Assembly (NCBI RefSeq): GCF_007293315.1
Contig: NZ_VLXZ01000008.1
Span: 62,001-126,000 of the forward strand
DNA length: 64,000 nt
Source: Alkalicoccobacillus porphyridii
Lineage (GTDB): Bacteria > Bacillota > Bacilli > Bacillales > Bacillaceae_D
Direction: 5' to 3'
The translations under genes were made by a program, and so were the position numbers. Of the stretch, positions 17,017-25,315 are shown one piece after another. How positions within the stretch are numbered: position 1 is the stretch's first letter; every line of letters begins with the position of its first letter. Below the pieces are notes generated by a model that was not told the DNA's origin, did no database searches, and saw nothing but the letters and a program-made list of their open reading frames with translations.

Positions 17017-17499
17017 ATGGGAATTAGAAATTATTTGATTGAGGGCGTTTCAGGTACCAGCAAAACAACCGTTTGCGAAGAATTGCAGCGGCGTGGCTAC
17101 CACGCTATTCATGGTGACCGTGAATTGGCTTATCAAGGTAATCCTGAAACGGGAGAGCCATCAGATGGTAGCTTACATAAAAACCACATTTGGGATATGG
17201 ACAAAGTAAATTCGTTTATTAATAATCAAACTGAGGCGGTGATATTTTTCTGCGGTGGTTCTAGAAATTATTCGAAATTCATAGATCAATTTGACGGGGT
17301 GTTTATCCTTGAGGTCGATCTTGACACATTGATAGGGCGGCTTAAGGAACGACCAAGTGATGAGTTTGGAGGCAAAAAAACGGAGCGGGAATTCATTGTG
17401 CGATTGCATCAAACAAAAGAAGACACTCCTAATGGAATACTAATTGATGCTACCGCACCGATCGAGCATGTAGTGGACGAGATTATCCGTCAAATTTGA
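17017..17499 (+). CDS. P-loop nucleoside/shikimate-kinase-like protein
   Basis: 160 aa. The Walker A motif near the N-terminus is GVSGTSKTT, where the usual GKS/T is SKT. A YHAIHGDRELAY segment follows, as in small adenylate/shikimate-type kinases that read a substrate-binding aspartate after the first strand; a lid-like RLKERPSDEFGGKKTER lies near residue 110. The substrate is unknown. It stands alone between a lipoprotein gene and a convergent VOC gene. Confidence 0.75.
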   Translation: MGIRNYLIEGVSGTSKTTVCEELQRRGYHAIHGDRELAYQGNPETGEPSDGSLHKNHIWDMDKVNSFINNQTEAVIFFCGGSRNYSKFIDQFDGVFILEVDLDTLIGRLKERPSDEFGGKKTEREFIVRLHQTKEDTPNGILIDATAPIEHVVDEIIRQI

Positions 17500-17590
17500 G
17501 AACATGAATCATCATTGTTAACATTTTTATTAATCGTATATTTAAAACAACACCATGGCTCCTAGAGCAATGGCGTTCTACAACTGTTAA

Positions 17591-17710
17591 CTATATTAAA
17601 TTTCGCTCTTTTTCTAATGCTTGAACGGCTGATTCAAGATCTCTAATGCGTTTTAGCATACTCATGAATAGTGGCACATAACAAATTAGTATAACAATCA
17701 TAATCCCCAT
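17591..17710 (-). CDS. 39-aa membrane peptide with coiled-coil tail
   Basis: ATG at 17710, preceded by TGGGGGATT as ribosome binding region. A hydrophobic N-terminus (MGIMIVILICYVPLFMSML) is followed by a charged helical tail (KRIRDLESAVQALEKERNL). Many Bacillus genomes carry small proteins with this layout and no assigned role. A hairpin with a weak T-run lies downstream (about 17552-17574). Support is the start signal and membrane-plus-helix layout. Confidence 0.5.
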   Translation of the reverse strand: MGIMIVILICYVPLFMSMLKRIRDLESAVQALEKERNLI

Positions 17711-17880
17711 AACTAGAATCCCCCAGTTTTTCAAATGAAATAAAAACCTTTACAGTTATCATACCAGTTTTTATGGAACATATTGATAAATTTTTTAAGT
17801 GAGCGTTGTTTTATTAAGAAGAGAGAATGGAAGAATAATAGGAAATTCCCAATAGCGAAAAAAGTGATATCTAATACATA

Positions 17881-17917
17881 TAAGCTAAGAGTGATAGTAA
17901 TCACACTTAGCTTTGTA
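17881..17917 (-). terminator. Terminator of the VOC gene
   Basis: AAGCTAAGAGTGAT and ATCACACTTAGCTT (plus-strand reading) pair over a 4-nt loop, just beyond the stop of the minus-strand VOC gene. Confidence 0.65.
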
Positions 17918-17933
17918 TATTTCTGAATGTCAT

Positions 17934-18389
17934 TTAGTTAATCAAACGATCCAAGAATGTACTAGCATCACTGTTAAACTTCCACATTACACCGAACCTG
18001 TCTATTAACATGCCAAAGCTTGAGGACCAGGGTACTGAAGAAATAGGCATGATGATAGTGCCGTCTTTAGAGAGGTTTTCAAAGTATTGTTTATTCGACT
18101 CGGGGTCACCATCTATAATACTTATTATTACATTCGTGCCTTGAGCAACCTCACCTGTCACTGCTTGCATGGAAGGTAGTACATCAGAAATCATTATGAT
18201 ATTCTTTTCAAATTCGACGCTAGATTCCATAATCATGTTTTGTTCATCTTCTGTGAGCGGAGCAGATGAATCTGGTGGAAGTACCCCAAAATTCACTTTC
18301 TTTACTCTGGCGTGTAACGCGGTCTCATAAAAGTTGAGTGCCTCTTCTGCTTGTCCGTTAAATTGCAAATATGCGATTGCTTTCATCAT
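17934..18389 (-). CDS. VOC family (PhnB-like glyoxalase-fold) protein
   Basis: 151 aa, one glyoxalase-fold unit starting AIAYLQFNGQAEEALNFYE, the common PhnB-type opening, with MISDVLPS and a WKFNSD end. Such proteins are metal-dependent or metal-free members of the vicinal oxygen chelate superfamily and the substrate is not predictable. It is transcribed divergently from the WYL regulator gene 76 bp away, so that regulator may control it. Confidence 0.8.
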   Translation of the reverse strand: MMKAIAYLQFNGQAEEALNFYETALHARVKKVNFGVLPPDSSAPLTEDEQNMIMESSVEFEKNIIMISDVLPSMQAVTGEVAQGTNVIISIIDGDPESNKQYFENLSKDGTIIMPISSVPWSSSFGMLIDRFGVMWKFNSDASTFLDRLIN

Positions 18390-18465
18390 TTGTTGCCTCC
18401 TCTACGTTATATCCATAGTATAATTGGGCATAGGCGACAACAGTATGTCGTATATAGGAGGTATT

Positions 18466-19374
18466 ATGCAAAAGATAGAACGACTTATTTCAATCGTTAT
18501 GATTTTATTACAAAAAGAGGTCGTCTCGGCCACGGAATTCAGCCGTCTTTTTAATGTCTCCAAGCGTACCATTCAGCGGGATATGGATTCACTAAGCTAT
18601 GCCAATATCCCGATCTTTGCAAAGCATGGTCATGAGGGCGGATATGCGCTGATGGAAGAATATAAATTTGATAAACGTTTATTAAACCATCAAGATATTG
18701 AAAATATTGTGGTAGCATTAGGTGGATTTGAGCAGCTCGTAACCAATGAAGATATTCAGATAACCATTCAGAAAATTAAAGGAATGAGCCATGTAGATTT
18801 ATCCCCGAAACTTGATGTCACATTTTATGATTGGCTAGGGAGAAGCCAATTAAAAGAAGAGATGAACTTTATCATGCAATCAATTGAACAGCATCTGTTA
18901 ATCGAATTTGATTATGTAGATCAAAAAGGTGATATCACACATAGAACCATAGAGCCCTATTACTTACAGCTTAATGAGATGAAGTGGTATGTAGTTGGCC
19001 ACTGTTTAGAACGTGAAGACTTTCGAACGTTTAAGATAACAAGGATGACTAATTTCAAAAGAAAAGGTTTCTTTGTTCCTAGGTCTTATAAAGAGTCTAA
19101 AAAAGAAAAACAACCCGTTGAGCATCCACGCATGATTAGCATTACATTGATGATTGATGTTTCTGTTAGAGATCAATTTATTGAGAGATATGGAAAACGA
19201 TCTGTAACAAGAAAAACTAACAGAAATCATATCGTAAACATCGACTTACCTGAAAACCAATTTGCCTACCAATTTCTCGCTGGTTTCGGCGATAAAGTGA
19301 AAATTATCGAGCCAGAGAGTTATATCAATAAATATAGAAACTTTTTAGAGGAAGCATTGAGGCTTTATTACTAG
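18466..19374 (+). CDS. WYL-domain transcriptional regulator (YafY/DeoR type)
   Basis: 302 aa. An N-terminal HTH_11 winged helix (LLQKEVVSATEFSRLFNVSK then RTIQRDMDSL) is followed by a WYL domain around residues 140-220 (EPYYLQLNEMKWYVVGHCLE) and a WCX-like C-terminus. WYL proteins sense a ligand, often nucleotide-like. AGGAGG at 18456-18461 fixes ATG 18466; an in-frame ATG at 18424 has no such site. The divergent VOC gene is its likely target. Confidence 0.87.
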   Translation: MQKIERLISIVMILLQKEVVSATEFSRLFNVSKRTIQRDMDSLSYANIPIFAKHGHEGGYALMEEYKFDKRLLNHQDIENIVVALGGFEQLVTNEDIQITIQKIKGMSHVDLSPKLDVTFYDWLGRSQLKEEMNFIMQSIEQHLLIEFDYVDQKGDITHRTIEPYYLQLNEMKWYVVGHCLEREDFRTFKITRMTNFKRKGFFVPRSYKESKKEKQPVEHPRMISITLMIDVSVRDQFIERYGKRSVTRKTNRNHIVNIDLPENQFAYQFLAGFGDKVKIIEPESYINKYRNFLEEALRLYY

Positions 19375-19404
19375 CTCATGCTTCCTTAGGTCGGGGGAAA
19401 AGTT

Positions 19405-20283
19405 CTAGCTTTCGTTAGATTTCGATCGTTTATTGGACAGCTTTAAAAATTCTTCTCTGTACACGGTGTCTACCATTTGTAGCACCCTAGCACTTGTCTC
19501 AACCCAGGGTAGCCCGCCGGATGCTTCTTTTGTGAGGTAAGCGCCATTATCATAGTCATGTGCATGTATAGCGGCTTTAAGTAACCGGTTAGCCCCCTTA
19601 CTCGGATGGGGGTAAAAAAATCGCATGATTAAATGTATTGGAAAAGGCAGTCCCGAATCTTTTCCTTTTCTTGTTGTATTATTACTGCCAGGGTCTACGC
19701 TAAGTATCTGGATATCATTACTGTCTCCTGTCGTGGCAACTTCCTTTGTCCATAAAGACAGAGCTAACTTAGAGGCCGCATAAGGACCCATTAACTTCTT
19801 AAAGGTGAGTGGTTTATGAATGTAATCAAGATCAAATTCTTTTAAAAATCGGAAAGCCTCTGTTGTTGTTTGGATCACTGTTTTTTTGTTTCCTTTAGTT
19901 AATAGCTCATTTAATTCCTTGTATATGATATAAGGTACGATGGTTTGCAACTCGTAATGCAGCTCTCGATGTTGCTTTGAAAACAGTAAGCTTGAAAAGC
20001 TCCCACCCGCATTATTAAAGATCACATCCAAATGATGTTCATGTTCTTTGATTTGATCTAATACGCTTTTAAGTTCGTTAAAGTCAGTAAGATCCGCATG
20101 ATAAACTCTTAAATTTCCAAATGACAAAGCCTTTTCAATTTCTTCTGTTTTCTCTACAAAATCAGATCTTATGATGACCGCAACCTGCCATCCTTCTTTT
20201 AATAAGCTTTTTGTAAGCTCAAACCCAATACCGGAGCTTGCTCCTGTCACCAATGCCGTTCGGTCAAGCTGACTTTTTGTCAT
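19405..20283 (-). CDS. Short-chain dehydrogenase/reductase (SDR)
   Basis: 292 aa. The Rossmann cofactor motif TGASSGIG (residues about 14-21), NNAG near residue 90 and the catalytic YAASK near residue 170 are all present, so it should be an active NAD(P)-dependent oxidoreductase. The substrate is unknown. It is divergent from a MerR regulator gene, and the shared intergenic region holds MerR-type operators. Confidence 0.87.
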   Translation of the reverse strand: MTKSQLDRTALVTGASSGIGFELTKSLLKEGWQVAVIIRSDFVEKTEEIEKALSFGNLRVYHADLTDFNELKSVLDQIKEHEHHLDVIFNNAGGSFSSLLFSKQHRELHYELQTIVPYIIYKELNELLTKGNKKTVIQTTTEAFRFLKEFDLDYIHKPLTFKKLMGPYAASKLALSLWTKEVATTGDSNDIQILSVDPGSNNTTRKGKDSGLPFPIHLIMRFFYPHPSKGANRLLKAAIHAHDYDNGAYLTKEASGGLPWVETSARVLQMVDTVYREEFLKLSNKRSKSNES

Positions 20284-20335
20284 GATTATGCCTCCATCAA
20301 TCTGCCTGAGCAGTAGTTAATAGAGAATAGTTTAT

Positions 20336-20408
20336 AAGTTAAAGTCAACTTCAGGTCAAGAACTTTTTTTGAAACTATTGACTTGGAGTTAACTCCAGGT
20401 ATTATACT
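20336..20408. promoter_or_regulatory. Divergent MerR-type promoters with long spacers
   Basis: On the plus strand TTGACT (20378-20383) and TATACT (20403-20408) are 19 bp apart, and the spacer holds the perfect dyad TGGAGTTAACTCCA (20384-20397). A 19-bp spacer with a central dyad is the hallmark of promoters twisted open by MerR activators. On the minus strand TTGACC and TAAACT are also 19 bp apart around AAGTTGACTTTAACTT (20336-20351), reading towards the SDR gene. Confidence 0.75.
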
Positions 20409-20434
20409 GTAAAAAATTGAAAAGGAGTGAGCGT

Positions 20435-20818
20435 ATGTATAGCATTGCTGAGGTCTCCAAGATAACAGGTCTAACAACAGATACGGTACGGTACTATGAA
20501 AAAATTGACTTACTGCCTCCGATAAGGAGAAAAACAAATGGGCATAGTATCTATTCTGATACAGATCTCCAAACGTTTCTTTTGATCAACTGTTTAAAGA
20601 AAACGGGTTTATCTTTGGTTGAAATCAAGCCATTTCTTAGCTTATCGATGGATACGAACATTGAAGATCACCCTGAATTAGAAGCAATGATAAGCAATCA
20701 TAAAAACCATATTGAACATCAAATAGCCGAGTTACAAAAGGTATTGGATTTTATTGAAGTGTTTTTCTCCAAAAAGAATACAGGTGAACATTGTCACACT
20801 CAAAATCAATCAGCGTAG
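20435..20818 (+). CDS. MerR family transcriptional regulator
   Basis: 127 aa. The N-terminal MerR helix-turn-helix reads YSIAEVSKITGLTTDTVRYY, followed by EKIDLLPPIRR and a C-terminal dimer helix, then a short tail with CHTQ. AAGGAG at 20421-20426 fixes ATG 20435. The effector is unknown; the family includes stress regulators of SDR/aldo-keto genes (such as AdhR and YraB). It probably activates itself and the divergent SDR gene. Confidence 0.88.
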   Translation: MYSIAEVSKITGLTTDTVRYYEKIDLLPPIRRKTNGHSIYSDTDLQTFLLINCLKKTGLSLVEIKPFLSLSMDTNIEDHPELEAMISNHKNHIEHQIAELQKVLDFIEVFFSKKNTGEHCHTQNQSA

Positions 20819-21024
20819 ATCCCTAAATGTTAACCAAATACAATAAAAGTCACCTAGCGTCCTAGGATAATTTTATATTTGTACATTAAACATGATAATA
20901 TAAGGCTTTTCACCTTACTATCAACATGTTTTTTCTTTGAAAATAGGGGTAAAGATGATAAAGAGCATAATAAGACTTAGGAGTCTAAAAAACAAAAGAT
21001 TAACAAATGGTGGAGGGATTTTTT

Positions 21025-21240
21025 TTGGCATATTTAATTCAAGTCTATGTCATTGGACGTGAAGAACCAATTTATGAATCAGAAAGATACGATGGAGATG
21101 TGAAGAAAGGTGTAAAGGCTGTTGATGGAGCTTTAACTGACAATAAGATTGTATCATTTGGACTAATGGGTGAAGATGAAATTCTCATTCGCTCAGAAAA
21201 TGTCACGCATGTGGAAATAACTGAGATCAAAGAAAAATAA
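21025..21240 (+). CDS. 71-aa protein of unknown function
   Basis: TTG start at 21025 after GGAGGG (21011-21016); the in-frame ATG at 21007 precedes that ribosome binding site and is unlikely. The sequence MAYLIQVYVIGREEPIYESE...TDNKIVSFGLMGEDEILIRSE suggests a small beta-rich cytosolic protein. I recognise no family. It is followed by a good terminator, so it is transcribed as a single gene. Confidence 0.6.
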   Translation: MAYLIQVYVIGREEPIYESERYDGDVKKGVKAVDGALTDNKIVSFGLMGEDEILIRSENVTHVEITEIKEK

Positions 21241-21249
21241 GAGATTTTA

Positions 21250-21282
21250 AAGAGTAGCGGTCTAATCTGCTACTTTTTTTCT
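21250..21282 (+). terminator. Terminator
   Basis: AGTAGC / GCTACT stem with a 9-10-nt loop followed by TTTTTTTC. Confidence 0.75.
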
Positions 21283-21328
21283 ATCTATCTGAAATATTTA
21301 TGGCAATTATATGATGTCTTAAAATGGT

Positions 21329-21367
21329 AAAAAAGCTAAGAGAATATCGGTCCTCTTAGCTTTTTCT
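21329..21367. terminator. Hairpin beyond the OpuAC-like pseudogene
   Basis: AAGCTAAGAG / CTCTTAGCTT perfect stem flanked by A-run and T-run, so it can act in both directions. Confidence 0.75.
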
Positions 21368-21374
21368 TAAAAAC

Positions 21375-22057
21375 TTAATCCAGCCATTCATCTACCACAT
21401 CACGGTTGTTTTCTATCCATTCTGAAGCGGCACCAATTTCTTGTCGCAGGGAAAGAAGGTCAGAAAGCTGCTCTTCTGTAAAGAAGCTATTTTTAAGCCA
21501 TCTATCGACCTCTGAGAAATCCTCTTTAATCCCATTACGACCAATGTAATAAATATCATCTGTTTCTCCAAAAACTTGGTCAGGATCTTCTAAGTATTTT
21601 AAATCATAATCTTCAAACGCATAATGAGGATTCCATAACGTAACAACAATAGGCTCTTGATTCTGATAAGCGTTGTCGAGCTGCTGCATCATAGCTTGTT
21701 CAGACGATTTAGTTAGTTCAAATGATTCTAAATCATAATGTGGCATAACCTCTTCTTCTAAAATCTGCATCATGGATGCCCCTGGATCAATACCAGTGAT
21801 TGTAAAATCAAATTCATCTGCATAGTCTACGGGTCCTGCAAGGAGTTAATGTCCTCCATATACGCGGGAACAGCAAGACCAAGCTTAGCATCCTCGTAAA
21901 GCATGCCTTTTTCGGTAATTTCCATCTAGTCTGTATTCAATTGGACATAGGCTTGATCCGTAAAAGGCAGCCATGCTAGAAAAGCTACATCTAGATCGCC
22001 ATCTCCAGCGTCACTCTCTCCACATGCAGATAGTGTTAGAGCGCCTGTTAAAATCAT
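21375..22057 (-). pseudogene. Broken glycine betaine/proline substrate-binding lipoprotein (OpuAC-like)
   Basis: Read from 22057 the frame gives a lipoprotein start (MILTGALTLSACGE), then GDLDVAFLAWLPFTDQAY, as in OpuAC-type binding proteins, and an in-frame TAG at 21926-21928. It resumes MEITEKGMLYEDAKLG..., shifts frame near 21845, and the remaining 130 residues (ITGIDPGASMMQ to the end) are intact to 21375. One nonsense codon, one frameshift and a short signal region show the gene is dead, or was recently so. No partner transporter genes are nearby. Confidence 0.85.
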
Positions 22058-22189
22058 TCCAGATACATTTTTTGAGTTATTCAGTTATAAAAGAAAAAAC
22101 AAGATAAATCGTGTTGACGAGGTAATGAACCATTTCTCTTTTTAATGCATAGGCTAACGCATAGATAAATTAAAAAGGAGATGGCTGGA

Positions 22190-22870
22190 GTGGCGATATT
22201 AGACATTGATTTTACTTCACCTGATGTTGAATATTTCTCAGATATAAGCGACAATAACTTCTTTACACTTGATGAGAATAATCTAATCAATGCGTTAGGG
22301 AGAAATAATCTAAACTCACTTGGAAACGTTTCACTACTAGATATTTATTTAAGTCGCGAAAAAGTGGTAGAACCGCATTATCATCAAAATGCCTCAGAAC
22401 TTGTGTATTGTATTACGGGAAGTGCTTTAGTTTCTTTTATCAATCCATTCACAAATGAGTTAAATGAAATCAAAATTGAACCTGGTCAGGTAGCAAACGT
22501 GCCTCAGGGCTGGTGGCATTATGAAATTGCCCAAGAAGATGACACCCATCTACTAGCGGTTTTTGATGCACCTTATCCTCAGGTGATCTTAGGATCGGAT
22601 CTTTTAAGGCTTACTCCTAAAGACGTGTTAGCACATACGTACTGTTTAGATGAGGAACAAGTAAGCGAAGCACTTTCACCGATTCAGTCTTCAGTGATTA
22701 TCGGACCTTCTGATGATTGTGCTAATCCTGCTCAGTTGCAGCGCAAACAGTCACCGACTTATCATCAACACCCAAGGCACTACCCAGCGAATCCTTACCA
22801 CCAAGGATATGCTAATTACCCACCACACCCACAGCAGACTTATACTCATCCTTATAATAGATATTACTAA
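22190..22870 (+). CDS. Cupin-domain protein with His/Tyr/Pro-rich tail
   Basis: 226 aa. A single cupin barrel carries metal-ligand style residues (HYHQNASELVYCITG, then VPQGWWHYE). After about residue 175 comes a low-complexity tail of H, Y, P and Q (HQHPRHYPANPYHQGYANY). AAGGAG at 22175-22180 abuts the ATG at 22181, so the true start must be GTG 22190, 9 bp downstream. Tails of this kind are frequent in spore-coat proteins; that location is only inferred. Activity is unknown. Confidence 0.75.
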   Translation: MAILDIDFTSPDVEYFSDISDNNFFTLDENNLINALGRNNLNSLGNVSLLDIYLSREKVVEPHYHQNASELVYCITGSALVSFINPFTNELNEIKIEPGQVANVPQGWWHYEIAQEDDTHLLAVFDAPYPQVILGSDLLRLTPKDVLAHTYCLDEEQVSEALSPIQSSVIIGPSDDCANPAQLQRKQSPTYHQHPRHYPANPYHQGYANYPPHPQQTYTHPYNRYY

Positions 22871-22932
22871 AGTATAAACTGATAGAATCTATACTAATTT
22901 CATCGATGTATTTTGATAGAGGCGGGCTAATG

Positions 22933-23034
22933 TTTTGATTGCTTCGATTGCCGCTTCCAAAAAAAACGGGGGCACTTACCTGAGGGAAGGTATTGAGATA
23001 ATCCGACTACGTCGGTTTATCTCAATGAACCTTT
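22933..23034 (-). repeat. Dispersed structured repeat, copy 1 (partial, inverted)
   Basis: On the minus strand this matches the right half of the elements at 41.2 and 56.4 kb: a 35-nt hairpin (22992-23026), CCTTCCCTCAGGTAAGTGCC, and GCGGCAATCGAAG. The left arm is missing. The hairpin is perfectly paired except for one T-T mismatch: ATTGAGATAA / TTATCTCAAT and CCGAC / GTCGG with loop TAC. The remainder of this 590-bp gap (to 23462) has no gene. Confidence 0.8.
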
Positions 23035-23246
23035 TATCAAGGACACTGAAAAAGACGTCTTCGTTTAACCACGTAATAACAGTTTAATCTTATCACAAGG
23101 ATTTCGGGAATGAGAGGTAGATCCATCGGGTGGAAAGTGATATCTATAGGAAGAAAGCCCATCACATCGCAAGAATATCTAAACTCGCGTGCGTATGTCG
23201 GTAAGCCCAGCTAACCCAACCAACATCCCTGACCATGGATGGAAAA

Positions 23247-23308
23247 TGCACGAAAATCATCGTGTGGTGCACGAAAAAGAGGAGGGCGTGCGCGGAAGTC
23301 AGGAAGCA
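23247..23308. repeat. 21-bp phased repeat (about 3 units)
   Basis: TGCACGAAAATCATCGTGTGG (shown as TGCACGAAAA...), TGCACGAAAAAGAGG... and TGCGCGGAAG... begin at 23247, 23268 and 23289, exactly 21 bp apart. Only the leading TGCRCG and the next few bases are conserved. Confidence 0.6.
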
Positions 23309-23389
23309 TAGCCAATCCACTTAAATAGGAATGATATGATCCAATGTCTGATTAGAAACGTACGCGAAAGAAGAAAACGAAGCTCCAGC

Positions 23390-23413
23390 GGGCCAGCACG
23401 CGGGTGCGTGCCC
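23390..23413. repeat. GC-rich hairpin related to the dispersed repeat
   Basis: GGGCCAGCACGCGG folds on GTGCGTGCCC, and the flank GTAGCGCAGCCGAAGC resembles the right end (GGAGCGGCAGCCGAAG) of the dispersed element. It may be a diverged minimal copy. Confidence 0.4.
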
Positions 23414-23462
23414 CATCCCAGTAGCGCAGCCGAAGCTATATTCATTTTTTGATTATAACTGA

Positions 23463-24170
23463 TTATTTATCCATGATTTCATTCATTCGAACTGCATCAT
23501 ACATCGTTATGGGTTTTTTATCATGAACAGCAGAGTGGTACATGGCTTGTGCTACAACGCTTGGTTTAATCCCCATTTTTGCTTGAATTGTGACAGGGAA
23601 AATCCATGAGGTGAATTGAAAAATCTTAATGGCAAACAGTTCGCCTAGTCTAAATTCTTCACGATTCCCAACTAATAAGGATGGACGGAAAATGGATACT
23701 TTGGGAATATTTAATGATAAGAGTTTATCTTCTACCTCACCTTTTATTCGCGAGTAAAAAATTCGTGAAGATGAATTTGCTCCAACCGCACTGACTAGCA
23801 GAAAGTGGTTTAAACCATGCTTCATTGCAAGTATTGCTACTTTAAAGGGATACTCGACGTCAATTTTATACATATTCTCTTTTGTTTTTGCTTGTTTAAT
23901 TGTAGTCCCTAAACAGCAGAATACATCTTCTGGATCGATTGTGGGATACTCTTCCTCTAGAGTATCAAAGTTAACGATGAAGACTTGGAGTTTATTATGA
24001 GTAATTTGAAGAGGCTTTCGTGCAAGGACAAAGATTTCACTATATGTATCTTTCTGCAAGAGGGTGTCAAGTAGTTCGGTGCCAACTAAACCACTAGCTC
24101 CTATGACTAATGCTTTTTTATCGTGCAATCTTATCATCTCCAGTTTATTTTTAACCATCGTGAAGGACAT
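23463..24170 (-). CDS. NAD(P)-binding oxidoreductase (atypical SDR)
   Basis: 235 aa. The N-terminal nucleotide-binding motif is KALVIGASGLVGTELL, with CCLGTTIKQAKTKE and LLVSAVGANSSSRIFYSRIKGEVE, the pattern of the HTATIP2/YraR-like atypical SDR group that often lacks a complete catalytic triad. The function is unknown. Start choice is uncertain: ATGs at 24170, 24158 and 24137 are in frame and none has a strong ribosome binding site. Confidence 0.75.
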   Translation of the reverse strand: MSFTMVKNKLEMIRLHDKKALVIGASGLVGTELLDTLLQKDTYSEIFVLARKPLQITHNKLQVFIVNFDTLEEEYPTIDPEDVFCCLGTTIKQAKTKENMYKIDVEYPFKVAILAMKHGLNHFLLVSAVGANSSSRIFYSRIKGEVEDKLLSLNIPKVSIFRPSLLVGNREEFRLGELFAIKIFQFTSWIFPVTIQAKMGIKPSVVAQAMYHSAVHDKKPITMYDAVRMNEIMDK

Positions 24171-24239
24171 TAGTTTATTTACTCATAGAATAGAATTCAA
24201 CATCTGATACTGTTACAGTAACACATTTCTCAAAATAAC

Positions 24240-24278
24240 AAATAAAGAACGTTCCTACATACGGGACGTTCTTTATTT
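24240..24278 (-). terminator. Terminator of the 89-aa protein gene
   Basis: AATAAAGAACGT / ACGTTCTTTATT stem separated by 13 nt with additional CC/GG pairs; on the minus strand it is followed by TTTGTTATTTTG. Confidence 0.65.
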
Positions 24279-24326
24279 CATTTATTTGCTTTTTTCCTGT
24301 TTATAATATTAACAAAAAGAGATTTC

Positions 24327-24596
24327 TCATTTAGAAAGTTCGTCTAATTTTTTCTGTAATTGTTGAATTTGCTGCTCCATTGATCGTAATCGCTTATCCT
24401 GAAGGCTACTTTGTACATTCTGATCTGCGCTTTCTGCAAGTGTCTCATCAATAGCAACTCTTGCTGCAATTGTTGCAATGGCATCACCAATTGTTGTTAG
24501 GACTCCACCTAACAGAGCCAGCTTTAAACTGAAGGCAATCCCATCGTCATTAGGATTATTTTTTAATTGATTCATTTGATCATAATTTTTAGTCAT
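24327..24596 (-). CDS. 89-aa membrane/coiled-coil protein of unknown function
   Basis: A polar N-terminus with NNPNDDG is followed by a glycine/alanine-rich helical segment (LALLGGVLTTIGDAIATIAA) and a C-terminal coiled coil (MEQQIQQLQKKLDEL). I do not recognise a named family. Start ATG 24596 is preceded by GGTGAGT. It is likely monocistronic, with a hairpin downstream. Confidence 0.6.
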   Translation of the reverse strand: MTKNYDQMNQLKNNPNDDGIAFSLKLALLGGVLTTIGDAIATIAARVAIDETLAESADQNVQSSLQDKRLRSMEQQIQQLQKKLDELSK

Positions 24597-24670
24597 ACAC
24601 TCACCTATATCTTTTAATACAGTAGCTTATTCACTTGAAGCGAAATGAGTTCCAGTTATTTGAACCGTTT

Positions 24671-25315
24671 CTATGCAAAAAGTATAAGGTTTAACGCAGC
24701 TAAACTAATTAAAATGAGGATAACCCTTTTTATAAAGGCTGCATTTACTATATTTAATAGTTTAAGGCCAAAGTACGTTCCCAAGACAACGGCCATGGTT
24801 CCTACAAGAAGGTATGCAACTAGTGGTGAATGAAAGTCCCCATTAAATGCATGCATTGTCAGAGAGAAACCGCTGGATAGGACGGATGTCAATTGAATGC
24901 CTACTATGTAACGGTATTTGCTACTTGGATAGACTAATAAGAAGTAACTAGCAAAAAATACCCCACCTATTCCAAAAAGACCGCCTGTTAATCCAGCTAA
25001 CATTCCTAAGATCAATACAACTACGTGTTTTGGTGTTGGATTTGGCACGTCAGTTTTTCCTTTTAGTTTGGATAGTATTAATTGGTAGGCAACGATAAGA
25101 AGTAGAAAAAAACCTAACCACACTTTAATTTGTTCCAATTCACCATATTCACTTAGTATAAAAAACGCCGCAATTCTTCCTACCAAAACATACACCAAAA
25201 AAGTACGTATCGGTTTCCATTCAATGTAACGATAATATTTACTAACTACCGTAATACCACTGACAACTAATAATGTTAATACAATTAAAGTCGTGTCTTT
25301 AACCGTCATAAACAT
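24671..25315 (-). CDS. TSUP family (TauE/SafE) anion exporter, start unclear
   Basis: 214 aa from ATG 25315 with seven or so membrane segments and GLTGGLFGIGGVFFASYFLL, the TSUP glycine-rich motif. The first of the two family repeats continues upstream in the same frame: the stretch to 25426 encodes SVVLIGAFLQGATGLGIGLTIAAVLP, which any functional TSUP protein needs. That extension ends at an in-frame TGA (25427-25429) with no ATG, GTG or TTG and no ribosome binding site. The start codon seems to be lost, so the gene may be inactive. The substrate would be sulfite, sulfonates or another small anion. Confidence 0.7.
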   Translation of the reverse strand: MFMTVKDTTLIVLTLLVVSGITVVSKYYRYIEWKPIRTFLVYVLVGRIAAFFILSEYGELEQIKVWLGFFLLLIVAYQLILSKLKGKTDVPNPTPKHVVVLILGMLAGLTGGLFGIGGVFFASYFLLVYPSSKYRYIVGIQLTSVLSSGFSLTMHAFNGDFHSPLVAYLLVGTMAVVLGTYFGLKLLNIVNAAFIKRVILILISLAALNLILFA

